From contig NZ_JAFEVZ010000005.1 in the NCBI RefSeq assembly GCF_022802975.1, positions 124,001 to 188,000 on the forward strand: DNA of 64,000 nucleotides. Direction: 5' to 3'. Under the pieces are notes generated by a model. It did no database searches. It was not told the origin of the DNA and was given only the letters and a program-made list of their open reading frames with translations. Within the stretch, counting starts at the first letter, position 1; each line of letters opens with the position of its first letter. Shown here in pieces: positions 26,951 through 36,353 of this stretch. A program made the translations under genes and the position numbers. The stretch is from Flavobacterium pectinovorum (GTDB taxonomy: Bacteria > Bacteroidota > Bacteroidia > Flavobacteriales > Flavobacteriaceae).

Positions 26951-28070
26951 TAGTTTTCAAACTGGTAATCAGCCAATCAACATCTTCTTTGGTATTGTAG
27001 TGACTAAATGAAATTCGGAGATTCGGTAATTTTAAATCGGTCTCCGAAAGCATTTCTTTTAAAACATGAGAAGGCTTAATACTTCCTGACTGACAAGCAC
27101 TTCCCCTGGAAACGGCAATTCCTTTCATATCCAGACTAAATAAAAGCATCGAAGTTTTATCCTGTGAGAAAGGCAAAACAATATTGATTATATTATAAAA
27201 ATCTTCTTTTTTACCGACTATTCTGAAATCTGGAAAGTGAATCTCAAGCTCATTTATCAGATATTTTTTTAAATCAGAAATATATTCTCTTTCCTTTTCT
27301 AAATTTTCATACGAAATGCTCAAAGCTTTTGCCATTCCTGCAATCTGATGAACTGCTTCGGTTCCGGCACGCAATCCTTTTTCCTGCTCGCCTCCAAAAA
27401 GTAAAGGCTGTAAACCTGAATTTTTTCGAACAAAAGCAAAACCAACTCCTTTTGGGCCATGAAATTTATGAGCACTGGCTACAATAAAATCAACAGCTGT
27501 TTTTTGTAAATCAATTTCAGTTTTCCCAACTGACTGTACGGTATCCGAATGAAAAAAAGCGTTATACTGCTTACAGATAATACCAACTCTGTCCGTATCT
27601 AAAATAGTTCCGGTTTCATTATTTACATGCATCAAACTTACAATTGTCTTTTTTTCGTTAGACAATAAATTAGACAAATGCGTTAAATCAACACTACCAT
27701 CACGATTTATATTTACATAATCTATCTGAATATTATAATCAGACTGCAAAGCCAAAACTGTATATAAAACAGCATGATGTTCAATTTTAGAAGTGATAAT
27801 TCGTTCAATTTTCAGATCCTCCACAGCCGAACGAAGAATCCAGTTATTGGCTTCAGTACCTCCCGAAGTAAAAATGATTTCCTGAGCTGAACAATTTAAA
27901 TGTTTAGCAATATTTTTTCTGGAAAGTTCAATAATCGTTTTTGCATTTCTTCCAAAACTATGTGTCGATGACGGATTTCCAAAATCATCATTCATAATTT
28001 TAATCATTTCCTGAACAACTTCAGGTCGTATAGCAGTTGTAGACGCGTTATCGAGATATACTTTTTTCAT
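26946..28070 (-). CDS. Cysteine desulfurase (NifS/IscS family)
   Basis: A 374-residue PLP enzyme: MKKVYLDNASTTAIRPEV at the start, GGTEANN near residue 69, the PLP lysine in ASAHKFHGPKG near 197, and the active-site cysteine in SRGSACQSGS near 320. It supplies sulfur from cysteine for Fe-S clusters or tRNA thiolation. The frame extends to 28115, but the ATG at 28070 starts at the conserved sequence and a TAACTTTG -7 box (28076-28083, minus strand) lies immediately upstream. It is not beside iscU or suf genes, so whether its main product is Fe-S clusters or tRNA thiolation is open. Confidence 0.92.
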   Translation of the reverse strand: MKKVYLDNASTTAIRPEVVQEMIKIMNDDFGNPSSTHSFGRNAKTIIELSRKNIAKHLNCSAQEIIFTSGGTEANNWILRSAVEDLKIERIITSKIEHHAVLYTVLALQSDYNIQIDYVNINRDGSVDLTHLSNLLSNEKKTIVSLMHVNNETGTILDTDRVGIICKQYNAFFHSDTVQSVGKTEIDLQKTAVDFIVASAHKFHGPKGVGFAFVRKNSGLQPLLFGGEQEKGLRAGTEAVHQIAGMAKALSISYENLEKEREYISDLKKYLINELEIHFPDFRIVGKKEDFYNIINIVLPFSQDKTSMLLFSLDMKGIAVSRGSACQSGSIKPSHVLKEMLSETDLKLPNLRISFSHYNTKEDVDWLITSLKTI

Positions 28071-28150
28071 TGTGGCAAAGTTATGAAATATCAATTGTCT
28101 AAATATCATTTGCAAAAATTTTCACTATTTTTGACACAAATAAAATTACG

Positions 28151-29140
28151 ATGAAAAAATATGCCTGCCTGCTTTTATTCGCCCTTTTACTAAACGGATG
28201 CGACGATGGTGATTTAACCCCTGAAACAATTGATTTTGATGATCCAAGCATAAAAATAGAATACTGTACAAACACTTACGAACTGCTGTATAAACTAAAA
28301 AGCCAGGAGAGTTTATTATTACAAATGCCAAAAGACATACTTAAAAATCAGGCTACGGCTGATGACGCTCCTCAAACTTTTGCCATTAACACCTCCACCC
28401 ATAGATTATTTTACAGAACGTATGACGGAACTGTTGCAAAAGCTAACATTTGTGATGCGATTAGACCTTCATCTCCAAATATAACTGATGAATGGTATGC
28501 CTTGGGCGGAACAATTGTCATTCATACTAAACCAAAATATGATGTAAACGTAACTGAAAACAGTACCCGAATAGTTGGATACACACATAGTATTTCTTTT
28601 AAAAATCTTAGTTATTCTAAACCAGCCGGAGTACAAGTCGGACCTAATTTTGTGTTTGGAGATATTGATACCGATTTTGATGATTTAGACTTAACTTTTG
28701 GTGATGAAAAAGTTGAAACATGTACTTCTGCTACAAATGGAAAAATAGTGTACAACTTTAACGACCTAACATCTTTAACAATAAACAATATTGACCCTGA
28801 CCTGATTGCCAATGAAGTTACACCTCTGGGCACTCCAAGAACACGTTTAATCAGTGCAACACAAAATAAGGTGATATACAATGTTTATAACGGATTAATT
28901 CCTACGGATTATTTTTGCAAAACACCCGTACCCGCAACCCCAGCCATAACCCAAACCTGGACCGGATTAGATGGTGTAGCCGGAGAAAGCGGTATTATTG
29001 AAGTAACAACTACAAGCGTAGGCCCAAATGTTTTTAAACACATTATAGTATTAAAAAATGTAATTTTAGATAATGGAAATGTAAACTTTAAATTAGGAAG
29101 AAGTTTTCTTTTAGGAGAGTTACAGACAGAATCTAACTAA
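28151..29140 (+). CDS. Putative lipoprotein, unknown function
   Basis: A 329-residue protein with a type II signal peptide (KKYACLLLFALLLNGC, lipidation Cys at about residue 17). The mature part is predicted beta-rich and falls into two similar halves: EYCTNTYELLYKLKS...TYDGTVAKANICD and ETCTSATNGKIVYNFND...VYNGLIPTDYFCK, each ending in a segment on hexa-strand signals like TWTGLDG/EWYALGG. This suggests an internal duplication of a domain of about 140 residues. A TATTTTTG box lies at 28126-28133. Anchored in the outer or inner membrane; no family name recognised. Confidence 0.7.
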   Translation: MKKYACLLLFALLLNGCDDGDLTPETIDFDDPSIKIEYCTNTYELLYKLKSQESLLLQMPKDILKNQATADDAPQTFAINTSTHRLFYRTYDGTVAKANICDAIRPSSPNITDEWYALGGTIVIHTKPKYDVNVTENSTRIVGYTHSISFKNLSYSKPAGVQVGPNFVFGDIDTDFDDLDLTFGDEKVETCTSATNGKIVYNFNDLTSLTINNIDPDLIANEVTPLGTPRTRLISATQNKVIYNVYNGLIPTDYFCKTPVPATPAITQTWTGLDGVAGESGIIEVTTTSVGPNVFKHIIVLKNVILDNGNVNFKLGRSFLLGELQTESN

Positions 29141-29178
29141 CTTTAACACTGTTTAAAACCTTTTTTTTCTTACAAATT

Positions 29179-29238
29179 AAACGTCCTTTTTTAATCTTAG
29201 CTTCATAATAAGCATGATTAAAAAAGGACGTTTTTTTT
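29179..29238 (+). terminator. Terminator after the lipoprotein gene
   Basis: Perfect 18-bp inverted repeat (29179-29196 and 29216-29233) followed by a run of T; the 19-base loop contains a further small hairpin (GCTT/AAGC). Confidence 0.85.
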
Positions 29239-29277
29239 AAACCCTGAATAAACTATTTTCTCAAAAAACCGAATCGG

Positions 29278-29826
29278 CTATTTGTTTTGCCTGAAATAAA
29301 CTTCGGTTGCCCCTAAGCCATATTTTTGATAATTGGCATCCTGAAAATCTACACCATCATAACGGCCTAATAAAAAATCAAGTTCGGCTTTTAGAATTCC
29401 TTCACCAACTCCGTGAATAAAAACAATCTTAGGAATGCGGTTTTTAATCGCAAATTCAATATGCCTTTTAGCAGTTTCAGTCTGTAAGGTTAAAATATCA
29501 TAATTTGACATTCCACGCTTATTAGGAACTAATTTTTCGATATGCAAATCAAATTCCGGTGCCGAAACTTCTCGCTTATCTTTCTTTTCCTTTACAAAAC
29601 TCCTCGGTTTTGGCTCTTCTTTTTGTTTTGCTACAGAATCTAAATCAATTCTTTTAATAGAATTCATTAAATTACTGGAATCCTGTATTTTAATCAATTC
29701 ATTGACAAAAAATGTCATCATAAATCCATCTTCAGATTCAATTAAAACTTCATTATTTTTAACAGAAACTACTGTTCCGTTAATGGCTTCGTCCAGAACA
29801 GAAACCTTATCTCCTTTAGTCAGCAT
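29278..29826 (-). CDS. Smr-domain protein (MutS2 C-terminus-like)
   Basis: A 182-residue protein. Residues 1-55 form an SH3-like barrel (MLTKGDKVSVLDEAINGTVV), residues 60-100 are a charged linker, and the C-terminus is an Smr domain with FDLHIEKL and IVFIHGVGEGILKAEL (the nuclease-loop HGxG). This layout is the DUF2027-Smr protein of Bacteroidota. Smr domains nick or bind nucleic acid structures. The frame opens at 29868, but the ATG at 29826 fits the conserved start. It overlaps the upstream small membrane gene by 11 bases. Confidence 0.85.
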   Translation of the reverse strand: MLTKGDKVSVLDEAINGTVVSVKNNEVLIESEDGFMMTFFVNELIKIQDSSNLMNSIKRIDLDSVAKQKEEPKPRSFVKEKKDKREVSAPEFDLHIEKLVPNKRGMSNYDILTLQTETAKRHIEFAIKNRIPKIVFIHGVGEGILKAELDFLLGRYDGVDFQDANYQKYGLGATEVYFRQNK

Positions 29827-30001
29827 CCTCTTCTTCTTTTTCTTGATTCTTACTCGGTGTTTTTGCACTTAACCGCATCATGCCAAACATGAAAACTGAA
29901 ATTGCAATTACGGTTATGTAAATATTTTTATTCTCAGAAACCTGTTCGTACAATGCAATAGAAATTGCCAGAATCATTATTAAAATTTTAAAAGTTTTCA
30001 T
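29816..30001 (-). CDS. Small membrane protein, unknown
   Basis: A 61-residue protein with two hydrophobic segments (about residues 3-18 and 27-43) and an acidic tail EKEEEDAD. The ATG at 30001 is preferred over 30022 because the extra codons add nothing recognisable. Its 3' end overlaps the Smr gene start, implying translational coupling. No function known. Confidence 0.6.
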   Translation of the reverse strand: MKTFKILIMILAISIALYEQVSENKNIYITVIAISVFMFGMMRLSAKTPSKNQEKEEEDAD

Positions 30002-30102
30002 ATTTTTAATATAAGACTTCAAAAGTAAGAAACTTTAAAATAGCACCTCCATCCTATTTAAATCTTATCTGCTATTTTTGTAAAATTGTAAAAAATAAAA
30101 CC

Positions 30103-30387
30103 GTGGATCTGGAAAAATATATGCTGCCTTGTTTTAGTAAAACCCTCTTCGGAATTGAGTGTTTGGGCTGCGGATTTCAACGCTCTCTATTCTTACTTTT
30201 TCAGGGTAATTTTTCAGCTGCATTTAACATGTATCCGGCAATCTATACCACGCTTATTTTTTTAGGTTTTGCAGCTTTACATTTTTTAGACAAAGCTAAA
30301 AATCACAATAAATTACTTTGGATTTCAGGAATCATAAATGGCATTTTTATGGTTGCCGGTTATTACTACAAACATTTTTATCTTTGA
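30103..30387 (+). CDS. DUF2752 membrane protein
   Basis: A 94-residue protein with PCFSKTLFGIECLGCGFQRS, the C-x-G-C-G-x-x-R motif that defines DUF2752, followed by three hydrophobic segments. A GTG at 30103 is used as start because the only in-frame ATG (30121) would leave almost nothing before the motif. A TATTTTTG box lies at 30073-30080. The family is of unknown function and often sits near envelope genes. Confidence 0.8.
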   Translation: MDLEKYMLPCFSKTLFGIECLGCGFQRSLFLLFQGNFSAAFNMYPAIYTTLIFLGFAALHFLDKAKNHNKLLWISGIINGIFMVAGYYYKHFYL

Positions 30388-30402
30388 TTTTTTTACCTGA
30401 AG

Positions 30403-31104
30403 TTACTTTTTAATTTGGTTTAAAATATCATTCATCATCTCGATTTGAACTTTTTGGATTTCGATTAATTCCTGTTGCTGATGCATGATCAAGTGATCAA
30501 TTTTGTCATGAATCATTCTAATTTCCAGTTCTGATTTCAGGTTAATCATATAATCTTTTTTGGCACGGTTTCGGTCTTTTTCTTCCTGTCTGTTCTGACT
30601 CATCATAATTACCGGAGCCTGCAAAGCTGCAATACATGACAAAATCAAATTCAACAAAATAAAGGGATACGGATCAAAGCCTTTATTTGCTAAAATATAA
30701 ATATTAGAACCAATCCAAACGACAATAAAAAGCAAAAACGAAATTATAAAAGTCCAGCTTCCGCCAAAATCTGCCACTTTATCTGCTATTTCCTGACCAA
30801 AATTTCTGGTTTCTTCTTCATCTTCCACAATACTCACAATTGATTTATCTTCTTTTAAAGATGAAATAACACTTTTTTCAAGATCCGAAAGTGCTCCAAT
30901 CTCAGCAGACAAATAATTCGATATGTATTTTTGGCGATATGTATTTAATTCGGTAAAAGAAATAAAATCACTATCACAAAACGAAGGATGATCTTTAACA
31001 ATAAGCCCTAAAACAGGATCGTGTATTGATTTTCCTGAAACTTTCTCGGTTACAGAAAATGAATGATTAGAAATAGCACTCTTAAATGTAGACTCGTTTT
31101 TCAT
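30403..31104 (-). CDS. DUF1003 membrane protein
   Basis: A 233-residue protein. The N-terminal 90 residues are soluble. Residues about 105-175 carry two membrane helices with FGGSWTFIISFLLFIVVWIG and the loop DPYPFILLNLILSCIAALQAP, the DUF1003 signature; the C-terminus is an amphipathic coiled-coil-like helix ending in glutamine-rich LIMHQQQELIEIQ. Function unknown. Convergent with the DUF2752 gene. Confidence 0.88.
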   Translation of the reverse strand: MKNESTFKSAISNHSFSVTEKVSGKSIHDPVLGLIVKDHPSFCDSDFISFTELNTYRQKYISNYLSAEIGALSDLEKSVISSLKEDKSIVSIVEDEEETRNFGQEIADKVADFGGSWTFIISFLLFIVVWIGSNIYILANKGFDPYPFILLNLILSCIAALQAPVIMMSQNRQEEKDRNRAKKDYMINLKSELEIRMIHDKIDHLIMHQQQELIEIQKVQIEMMNDILNQIKK

Positions 31105-31295
31105 TTTACTATGTTTTAGTGGCTAATTTACGCATTTAACTTCTTAACGATCTTAATAATTTACCAGCTTTAAAATTTCTTTTATTTATCACAAATTGAA
31201 TTATCAATAGAAAATTTCTTTAGGGAATTCGTGCCTTTATTTACAAAAAACACCTTACTTTTAACGTTTCAAATTATCCATTCAATTTTACAATT

Positions 31296-32087
31296 GTGTC
31301 AAAAGATTTTATCATACAAAATATCAAAGCTTTAAAAAGCCATTCCAATATAAATTACGGGATTAAAACTAAAACCGAAGAGTTTACAGAAAAACTTTTT
31401 TATACCCTTTTTGATTCAAATGCAGCCTTAGATAAAAGTATTGACGAACTCGAATTTCGTTTTAAAGAGATTGCTGTTTTAGCCTGCAAGAAACCCGAAA
31501 AACTATGTGGCTCGATGTGGGATCTTTTTCTGGAAAAACTGCCAAATGTGTTAGAAAAACTAAATCAGGATGCCGAATATATTTTAGAAAATGACCCTGC
31601 ATCAAACAGTATTGATGAAGTTTATTTGGGATATCCCGGTTTCTATGCTATCGCAATTTACAGACTAAGTCATGAATTATACAACCTTGATTTATTATTA
31701 TTTTCAAGATTGATGAGCGAATATGCTCATAGAATAACAGGAACTGATATTCATGCTGGTGCCGATATTGCTTCACCTTTTTTTATAGATCATGCTACAG
31801 GAATTGTTATTGGAGAAACAACTGTAATCGAAAAACATGTAAAAATTTATCAGGGAGTCACTTTAGGCGCACTTAGCGTTAGCAAAGACATGAAGAACGC
31901 CAAACGACATCCAACTGTTGAAAAAAATGTCTGTATTTATGCAAATGCAACCATTTTAGGAGGCGAAACTATTATTGGCAAAAATAGTATTGTGGGAGGA
32001 AATGCCTGGGTAACAAAATCAATTCCCGCAGATTCCATTGTACTGAATACCACTACAACCGAAGTTAAAATAAAAGAAAAGAAATAG
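31296..32087 (+). CDS. cysE: Serine O-acetyltransferase
   Basis: A 263-residue protein with an N-terminal helical domain and a left-handed beta-helix (about residues 150-250): GADIASPFFIDHATGIVIGE, TLGALSVSKD and ILGGETIIG. It acetylates serine, the first step of cysteine synthesis. The start is a GTG at 31296; no in-frame ATG precedes the conserved region. It is one base from cysM, so the two form an operon. Confidence 0.92.
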   Translation: MSKDFIIQNIKALKSHSNINYGIKTKTEEFTEKLFYTLFDSNAALDKSIDELEFRFKEIAVLACKKPEKLCGSMWDLFLEKLPNVLEKLNQDAEYILENDPASNSIDEVYLGYPGFYAIAIYRLSHELYNLDLLLFSRLMSEYAHRITGTDIHAGADIASPFFIDHATGIVIGETTVIEKHVKIYQGVTLGALSVSKDMKNAKRHPTVEKNVCIYANATILGGETIIGKNSIVGGNAWVTKSIPADSIVLNTTTTEVKIKEKK

Positions 32088-32088
32088 A

Positions 32089-32976
32089 ATGAAACCAGAG
32101 AAATTACTAAACCTGATTGGCAACACTCCTTTAATGGAAACTGTTAATCTGGTTAAAAATAAAAACGTAAAACTTTTATTAAAACTCGAAGGTAACAATC
32201 CTGGAGGAAGCGTAAAAGACAGAGCAGCTTATAATATGATTGCATCAGCCTTAGAAAGAGGCGATATAAAAAAAGGAGACAAATTAATTGAAGCAACAAG
32301 CGGCAATACCGGAATTGCACTGGCCATGATTGCACAATTGTTTCAGGTTGAAATAGAACTGGTTCTTCCTGAAGATTCTACAAAAGAACGTACACAAACC
32401 ATGCGTGCTTATGGCGCAACCGTCATTTTGACACCTGCAAGTGAAGGAATTATTGGTTCTCGTGATTACGCCGACAAAAAAGTAGCCGAAGGCGGTTACG
32501 TAATGTTAAATCAGTTTGCGAACGATGACAACTGGAAAGCACATTACAAAACCACCGGTCCTGAAATATGGGAAGATACAGAAGGAACTGTAACCCATTT
32601 CGTATCAGCCATGGGAACAACGGGAACTATCATTGGCACTTCGTCCTATCTAAAAGAAAAAAATCCAAATATTCAAATTGTAGGTGCGCAGCCCAGCGAC
32701 GGATCTCAGATTCCCGGAATCCGCAAATGGCCACAGGAATATTTACCAAAGATTTTTGATGCTTCAAAAGTAGATACCGTTGTAGATGTAAGTGAAGAAG
32801 AAGCAAGAGAAATGACCAAAAGATTAGCTCTTGAAGAAGGCGTTTTTGCAGGAATGAGCAGCGGAGGCTCTGTAGCAGTAGCCCTAAAAATTGCTGAACA
32901 ATTAGAGTCGGGTGTTATTGTAGCTATTATTTGTGACCGTGGTGATCGTTATTTATCTTCTGATTTATTTGATTAA
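32089..32976 (+). CDS. cysM: Cysteine synthase B
   Basis: A 295-residue PLP enzyme. The PLP lysine is in NPGGSVKDRAA near residue 43, the substrate loop is SGNTGIALAM, the phosphate loop GTTGTIIG and the C-terminal SSGGSVAV. It replaces the acetyl group of O-acetylserine with sulfide. The length and ERGDIKKGDKLIE region are closer to CysM than to the longer CysK. Second gene of the cysE-cysM operon; followed by an octamer-repeat hairpin. Confidence 0.92.
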   Translation: MKPEKLLNLIGNTPLMETVNLVKNKNVKLLLKLEGNNPGGSVKDRAAYNMIASALERGDIKKGDKLIEATSGNTGIALAMIAQLFQVEIELVLPEDSTKERTQTMRAYGATVILTPASEGIIGSRDYADKKVAEGGYVMLNQFANDDNWKAHYKTTGPEIWEDTEGTVTHFVSAMGTTGTIIGTSSYLKEKNPNIQIVGAQPSDGSQIPGIRKWPQEYLPKIFDASKVDTVVDVSEEEAREMTKRLALEEGVFAGMSSGGSVAVALKIAEQLESGVIVAIICDRGDRYLSSDLFD

Positions 32977-32988
32977 AAAATAAAGACT

Positions 32989-33069
32989 CTAAGGTTCTCA
33001 GTTACTAAGATTCTGAGTTTTTTCTTAGCAAAAAAACCTTAGTAACTCAGAACCTTAGCAACTTAGCCC
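32989..33069. repeat. Octamer-phased inverted repeat, CTNAG type
   Basis: Left array CTAAGGTT, CTCAGTTA, CTAAGATT, CTGAGTTT (32989-33020) and right array CTTAGTAA, CTCAGAAC, CTTAGCAA, CTTAGCCC (33038-33069), both in exact 8-base steps. Positions 32989-33009 and 33038-33058 are inverted copies with one mismatch in 21. It may also serve as the cysM terminator. Confidence 0.85.
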
Positions 33070-33085
33070 CCTTAAAAGAAAAAAA

Positions 33086-34072
33086 ATGAACTACCGAAAA
33101 CTAGGCAAAACCAATTTTAATATATCTGAAATTTCACTTGGTACCTGGCAGGTTGGTGGAAAATGGGGATCGGCTTTTGATAACAAAACTGCTGACGAAC
33201 TTTTAAATACCGCAATTGACAATGGTGTTAATTTTATTGACACTGCTGATGTTTATGAAAATGGTTTAAGCGAAACTGCTGTTGGAAGAGTTGTTCGTTC
33301 GAGATCTGAGCGAATTTATGTAGCTACAAAATGCGGACGCCATATTAATCCGCATGTGAGTGAAGGATACCAGCCAAAAGCACTTCAAAAATATGTTGAA
33401 GACAGCTTAAAAAGATTAGGATTAGAAACTCTTGACTTAATTCAGTTACACTGTCCTCCTACTGAAGTTTTTTACCGCCCTGAGATTTTTGAACTGTTTG
33501 ACCGTTTAAAAGAACAGGGGAAAATATTAAATCTTGGTGTTAGTGTCGAAAAAGTTGAGGAAGCCTTAAAAGCAATCGAATATTCGAATGTTACTACGGT
33601 TCAGATTATTTTTAATTTATTTCGTCAGCGTCCTTCACAATTATTTTTTTCTGAAGCAAGAAAAAAAGATATTGGTATCATTGCAAGGGTTCCTTTGGCA
33701 AGTGGACTTTTAACAGGCAAATTCGATGCAAAAACAACTTTTGCCCCTCAAGACCACAGAAATTTCAACAGAAATGGTGATGCTTTTGACAAGGGAGAAA
33801 CTTTCTCCGGAATAGATTATGATTTAGGTCTGAAAGCGGTTGAGGAATTAAAAGCGTTATTTCCGGAAAGTACAAATCTGGCTCCTCATGCTTTACAGTG
33901 GATTTTGAGCTTCGAAGACATCAGCTGCATTATTCCAGGTGCTTCAAAAGAAAGCCACGTACTATCCAATTTATCAGTTTATGATTTGCCTAAATTATCC
34001 TCAGAAAAAATTGAAGCCATGAATAAAATTTACGAAGAATATATAAAACCTTCCGTACACCAGTTGTGGTAG
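33086..34072 (+). CDS. Aldo/keto reductase
   Basis: A 328-residue TIM-barrel NADPH oxidoreductase: FIDTADVYENG (catalytic Asp and Tyr, residues about 50-60), VATKCGR (Lys near 81), LIQLHCPP (His) and the cofactor site IIPGASKESHV near the C-terminus. It is the type related to AKR families that reduce small carbonyls; the substrate is not evident. It is flanked on both sides by CTAAG-type repeats. Confidence 0.9.
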   Translation: MNYRKLGKTNFNISEISLGTWQVGGKWGSAFDNKTADELLNTAIDNGVNFIDTADVYENGLSETAVGRVVRSRSERIYVATKCGRHINPHVSEGYQPKALQKYVEDSLKRLGLETLDLIQLHCPPTEVFYRPEIFELFDRLKEQGKILNLGVSVEKVEEALKAIEYSNVTTVQIIFNLFRQRPSQLFFSEARKKDIGIIARVPLASGLLTGKFDAKTTFAPQDHRNFNRNGDAFDKGETFSGIDYDLGLKAVEELKALFPESTNLAPHALQWILSFEDISCIIPGASKESHVLSNLSVYDLPKLSSEKIEAMNKIYEEYIKPSVHQLW

Positions 34073-34106
34073 TTGTTTCCCCATTCTGAGATATTCATTT
34101 AAGATA

Positions 34107-34139
34107 CTAAGTTTCTAAGATTTTAAATTTTAGAAACTT
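34107..34139. repeat. Octamer-phased hairpin, CTAAG type, probable terminator
   Basis: CTAAGTTT, CTAAGATT, TTAAATTT and TAGAAACT are in 8-base steps. AAGTTTCTAA (34109-34118) pairs with TTAGAAACTT (34130-34139), followed by T6, so it can act as terminator of the aldo/keto reductase gene. Confidence 0.7.
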
Positions 34140-34205
34140 TTTTCATTACGCAACCATTCCATAATCAACACATCTTATCAATAAACTAACCTAAAATAAT
34201 TAATC

Positions 34206-34604
34206 ATGAAAAAATTAAGTTTTATTGTATTCTTTATTTGTTTTGGTGCTGTTTCCTGCAGTAATGACGAAGACACTCAAAAAGAAGATGCCCAAAAATT
34301 AGAAAAAATGCATCAAGAGATTGTTACACTTTCATTGTCTACTTCTCAAACCTGTACAAACCCTGAAGAATGGGATTTTACATCAATTAACACCAGTGCC
34401 TGTGGCGGAACCAATGACTTTATAATATATTCTAAAAAAATAGATAAGGTTAAATTTCTTGCCAAAGTAGACCAGTACCTAAAAGCACAGGCTGCCTATA
34501 ATAAAAGATGGAAAATATACGCTGCCTGCGACCTCATGTTACCTCCGGCAGGCATTAAATGCGTCGAAGGAAAGCCTAAATTGTTTTCTTCTATACCAAA
34601 ATAA
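34206..34604 (+). CDS. Small putative lipoprotein
   Basis: A 132-residue protein with a type II signal peptide (VFFICFGAVSC, Cys at about residue 19). The mature part has four more cysteines (CTNPEEW, SACGG, AACDLM, KCVEG), which could form two disulfides in the periplasm. No family recognised. It stands alone, between repeats. Confidence 0.65.
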   Translation: MKKLSFIVFFICFGAVSCSNDEDTQKEDAQKLEKMHQEIVTLSLSTSQTCTNPEEWDFTSINTSACGGTNDFIIYSKKIDKVKFLAKVDQYLKAQAAYNKRWKIYAACDLMLPPAGIKCVEGKPKLFSSIPK

Positions 34605-34617
34605 TTAAAAATTTACT

Positions 34618-34678
34618 GATTCTAAGGTATTGAGTAATTTGACATTTAAAACTTGAAAAAACTTAGTACCTTAGAATC
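34618..34678. repeat. Octamer-phased inverted repeat, CTAAG type
   Basis: Left array CTAAGGTA, TTGAGTAA (34622-34637) and right array CTTAGTAC, CTTAGAAT (34662-34677). The 18-base arms 34618-34635 and 34661-34678 are inverted copies with two differences. It lies between two short genes. Confidence 0.78.
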
Positions 34679-34701
34679 TTTCTTTACCGGAATTTAGCAA
34701 A

Positions 34702-35142
34702 ATGCTCAAAAAATCAAATTTTAAAGAATGGTTTAACCGATACAAATACGCTGAATTAGCGAGTACAAGTGCTGCACTTACAACATCGCTTTTCAGCAAA
34801 GTTTATAGCGGACTGACGACTGCTTATTTGATTACGTTTGCAGAATATCTGGCTTTTTACAGCATCATTTTATTTTCTTCTTATAAAAAGTTAGCAAAGC
34901 AGCATAAAATTTTAGGTAAAAAAACTTCTTCTCCAGAAATTTTTAAACTTTTAAAAAACTTAATTTTAGAGTTTGGATATCCTGCAATTTTAGATTTTTT
35001 GATAATCCGCCCTTTTTGTATGTACTGGATGCCGATACTTTGCGGGAATTATTTCTTCGGAATTATTTTTGGGAAAATTTCTGCCGATTTGTGTTTTTAT
35101 TTTTTTACGATTGTCAATTATGAATTAATCAAAAGAAAATAA
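34702..35142 (+). CDS. Hypothetical integral membrane protein
   Basis: A 146-residue protein with about four hydrophobic segments (residues 20-35, 40-58, 88-105, 110-138) and FLIIRPFCMYWMP in the third. No known family recognised. Its stop abuts the convergent histidine kinase stop. Confidence 0.6.
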   Translation: MLKKSNFKEWFNRYKYAELASTSAALTTSLFSKVYSGLTTAYLITFAEYLAFYSIILFSSYKKLAKQHKILGKKTSSPEIFKLLKNLILEFGYPAILDFLIIRPFCMYWMPILCGNYFFGIIFGKISADLCFYFFTIVNYELIKRK

Positions 35143-36195
35143 TTAACAGTTTTCGAATACAATTTTAAACTCGGCTCCTTTATTTGTTCCATCGCTAGAA
35201 GCAGTTAGTTTACCCTTATTTCTTTCGATAATTTTTTTACATAAGTACAAACCAATTCCGGTTGAAGATTCGTTGGCTGTTCCCAGTCGGCTCATTTTAG
35301 TGAATTTTTTAAACAATTCATCAATCTGATGTTTACTAAAACCAATACCATTATCAGAAACAGTTATTACCAGAGAAGCATTTTCAGTAAAAAATCTCAG
35401 TTTGATCTCACTGTCAAAATAAGAGAATTTTACAGCATTACTGATTAAATTCACCAAAACCTGAATTAATAATCCTTCATCAATTTTAAGCTTTGTTTCT
35501 TCAGTTTCAATACTCACATTCAGACTGATATTCTTATCTATAAGGCGCTGTTCTACCTGTTCATTCACAAAATCTAATACATCTGTAAATGAAATTTCTT
35601 TGGCTTCCTGATTTGTTCTCACAACCTGATCCTGTTCATCCAGTAACTTAATAAAGTTTTCAATATACCTAAACTGAAGGTTGGTTGATTCACAAATCAG
35701 TTCTGCTAAATCCTTAATTGACTCGGATGGTTTTTCGTCTATGATAAGTTTTGCAAGCCCCTGTGGATTTCCGGCAAAATTTTTCAAATCATGTGACAAC
35801 ATGTAAATTAAATCCTGCTTTTCGTTAATAAAACTTTCAGCCTCAAAAATAGATTCCTGAATATTGCTCATTAGCAAACCTGCTTCATCATTATATTGGG
35901 TTGGCAAAACAGATAACTTTCTTTCGTTTCTATATTCGTCCAATGATTTTGAAGCGATAACAATTGGCCTTATCAATTGATTTAAAACCAGAAGGGTAAT
36001 CGCCGTTGCCAGTAAAGTCATAATTAATGAAAAAATCAAAACCGATGTAGCCGGAACAGAACTCTCGAAATACAAAACAAAAAACAAAATTCCAATCAAA
36101 GGAATATGAATACCTATAAAAGCAACAAACAGGAATTTGAATGCATAACTTTTTTTTAAAAAGCCAATTTTCGAAAGATTATGATACAACTTCAT
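35143..36195 (-). CDS. Sensor histidine kinase
   Basis: A 350-residue protein with two N-terminal membrane helices (about residues 17-67) and very little periplasmic loop, then a signalling helix, the H-box MLSHDLKNFAG (near residue 134), N-box LVNLISNAVKFS, G1 DNGIGFSKHQ and G2 GTANESSTGIGL. It autophosphorylates and passes phosphate to a response regulator, but none is adjacent, so it is an orphan kinase. Start taken at 36195; the frame opens four codons earlier. A CAAAnnTA (minus-strand -7) lies at 36250-36257. Confidence 0.92.
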   Translation of the reverse strand: MKLYHNLSKIGFLKKSYAFKFLFVAFIGIHIPLIGILFFVLYFESSVPATSVLIFSLIMTLLATAITLLVLNQLIRPIVIASKSLDEYRNERKLSVLPTQYNDEAGLLMSNIQESIFEAESFINEKQDLIYMLSHDLKNFAGNPQGLAKLIIDEKPSESIKDLAELICESTNLQFRYIENFIKLLDEQDQVVRTNQEAKEISFTDVLDFVNEQVEQRLIDKNISLNVSIETEETKLKIDEGLLIQVLVNLISNAVKFSYFDSEIKLRFFTENASLVITVSDNGIGFSKHQIDELFKKFTKMSRLGTANESSTGIGLYLCKKIIERNKGKLTASSDGTNKGAEFKIVFENC

Positions 36196-36341
36196 ACAAA
36201 ACAACAATTACTTAGACTTAAAATGGGGCTATCGAAGCATTTGACAAAACAAAGTTAACTTTTAAAGCCAATTTATACGACGTAAATTACATAATTTGAT
36301 AAAATATTTTAAAAATTAAATTATAAAAGTTTACAAACCCT

Positions 36342-36349
36342 TATTTTTG
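36342..36349 (+). promoter_or_regulatory. -7 box abutting rlmD start
   Basis: TATTTTTG ending four bases before the ATG at 36354, so the transcript may have little or no leader. No correctly spaced TTG is seen. Confidence 0.4.
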
Positions 36350-36353
36350 CGCT

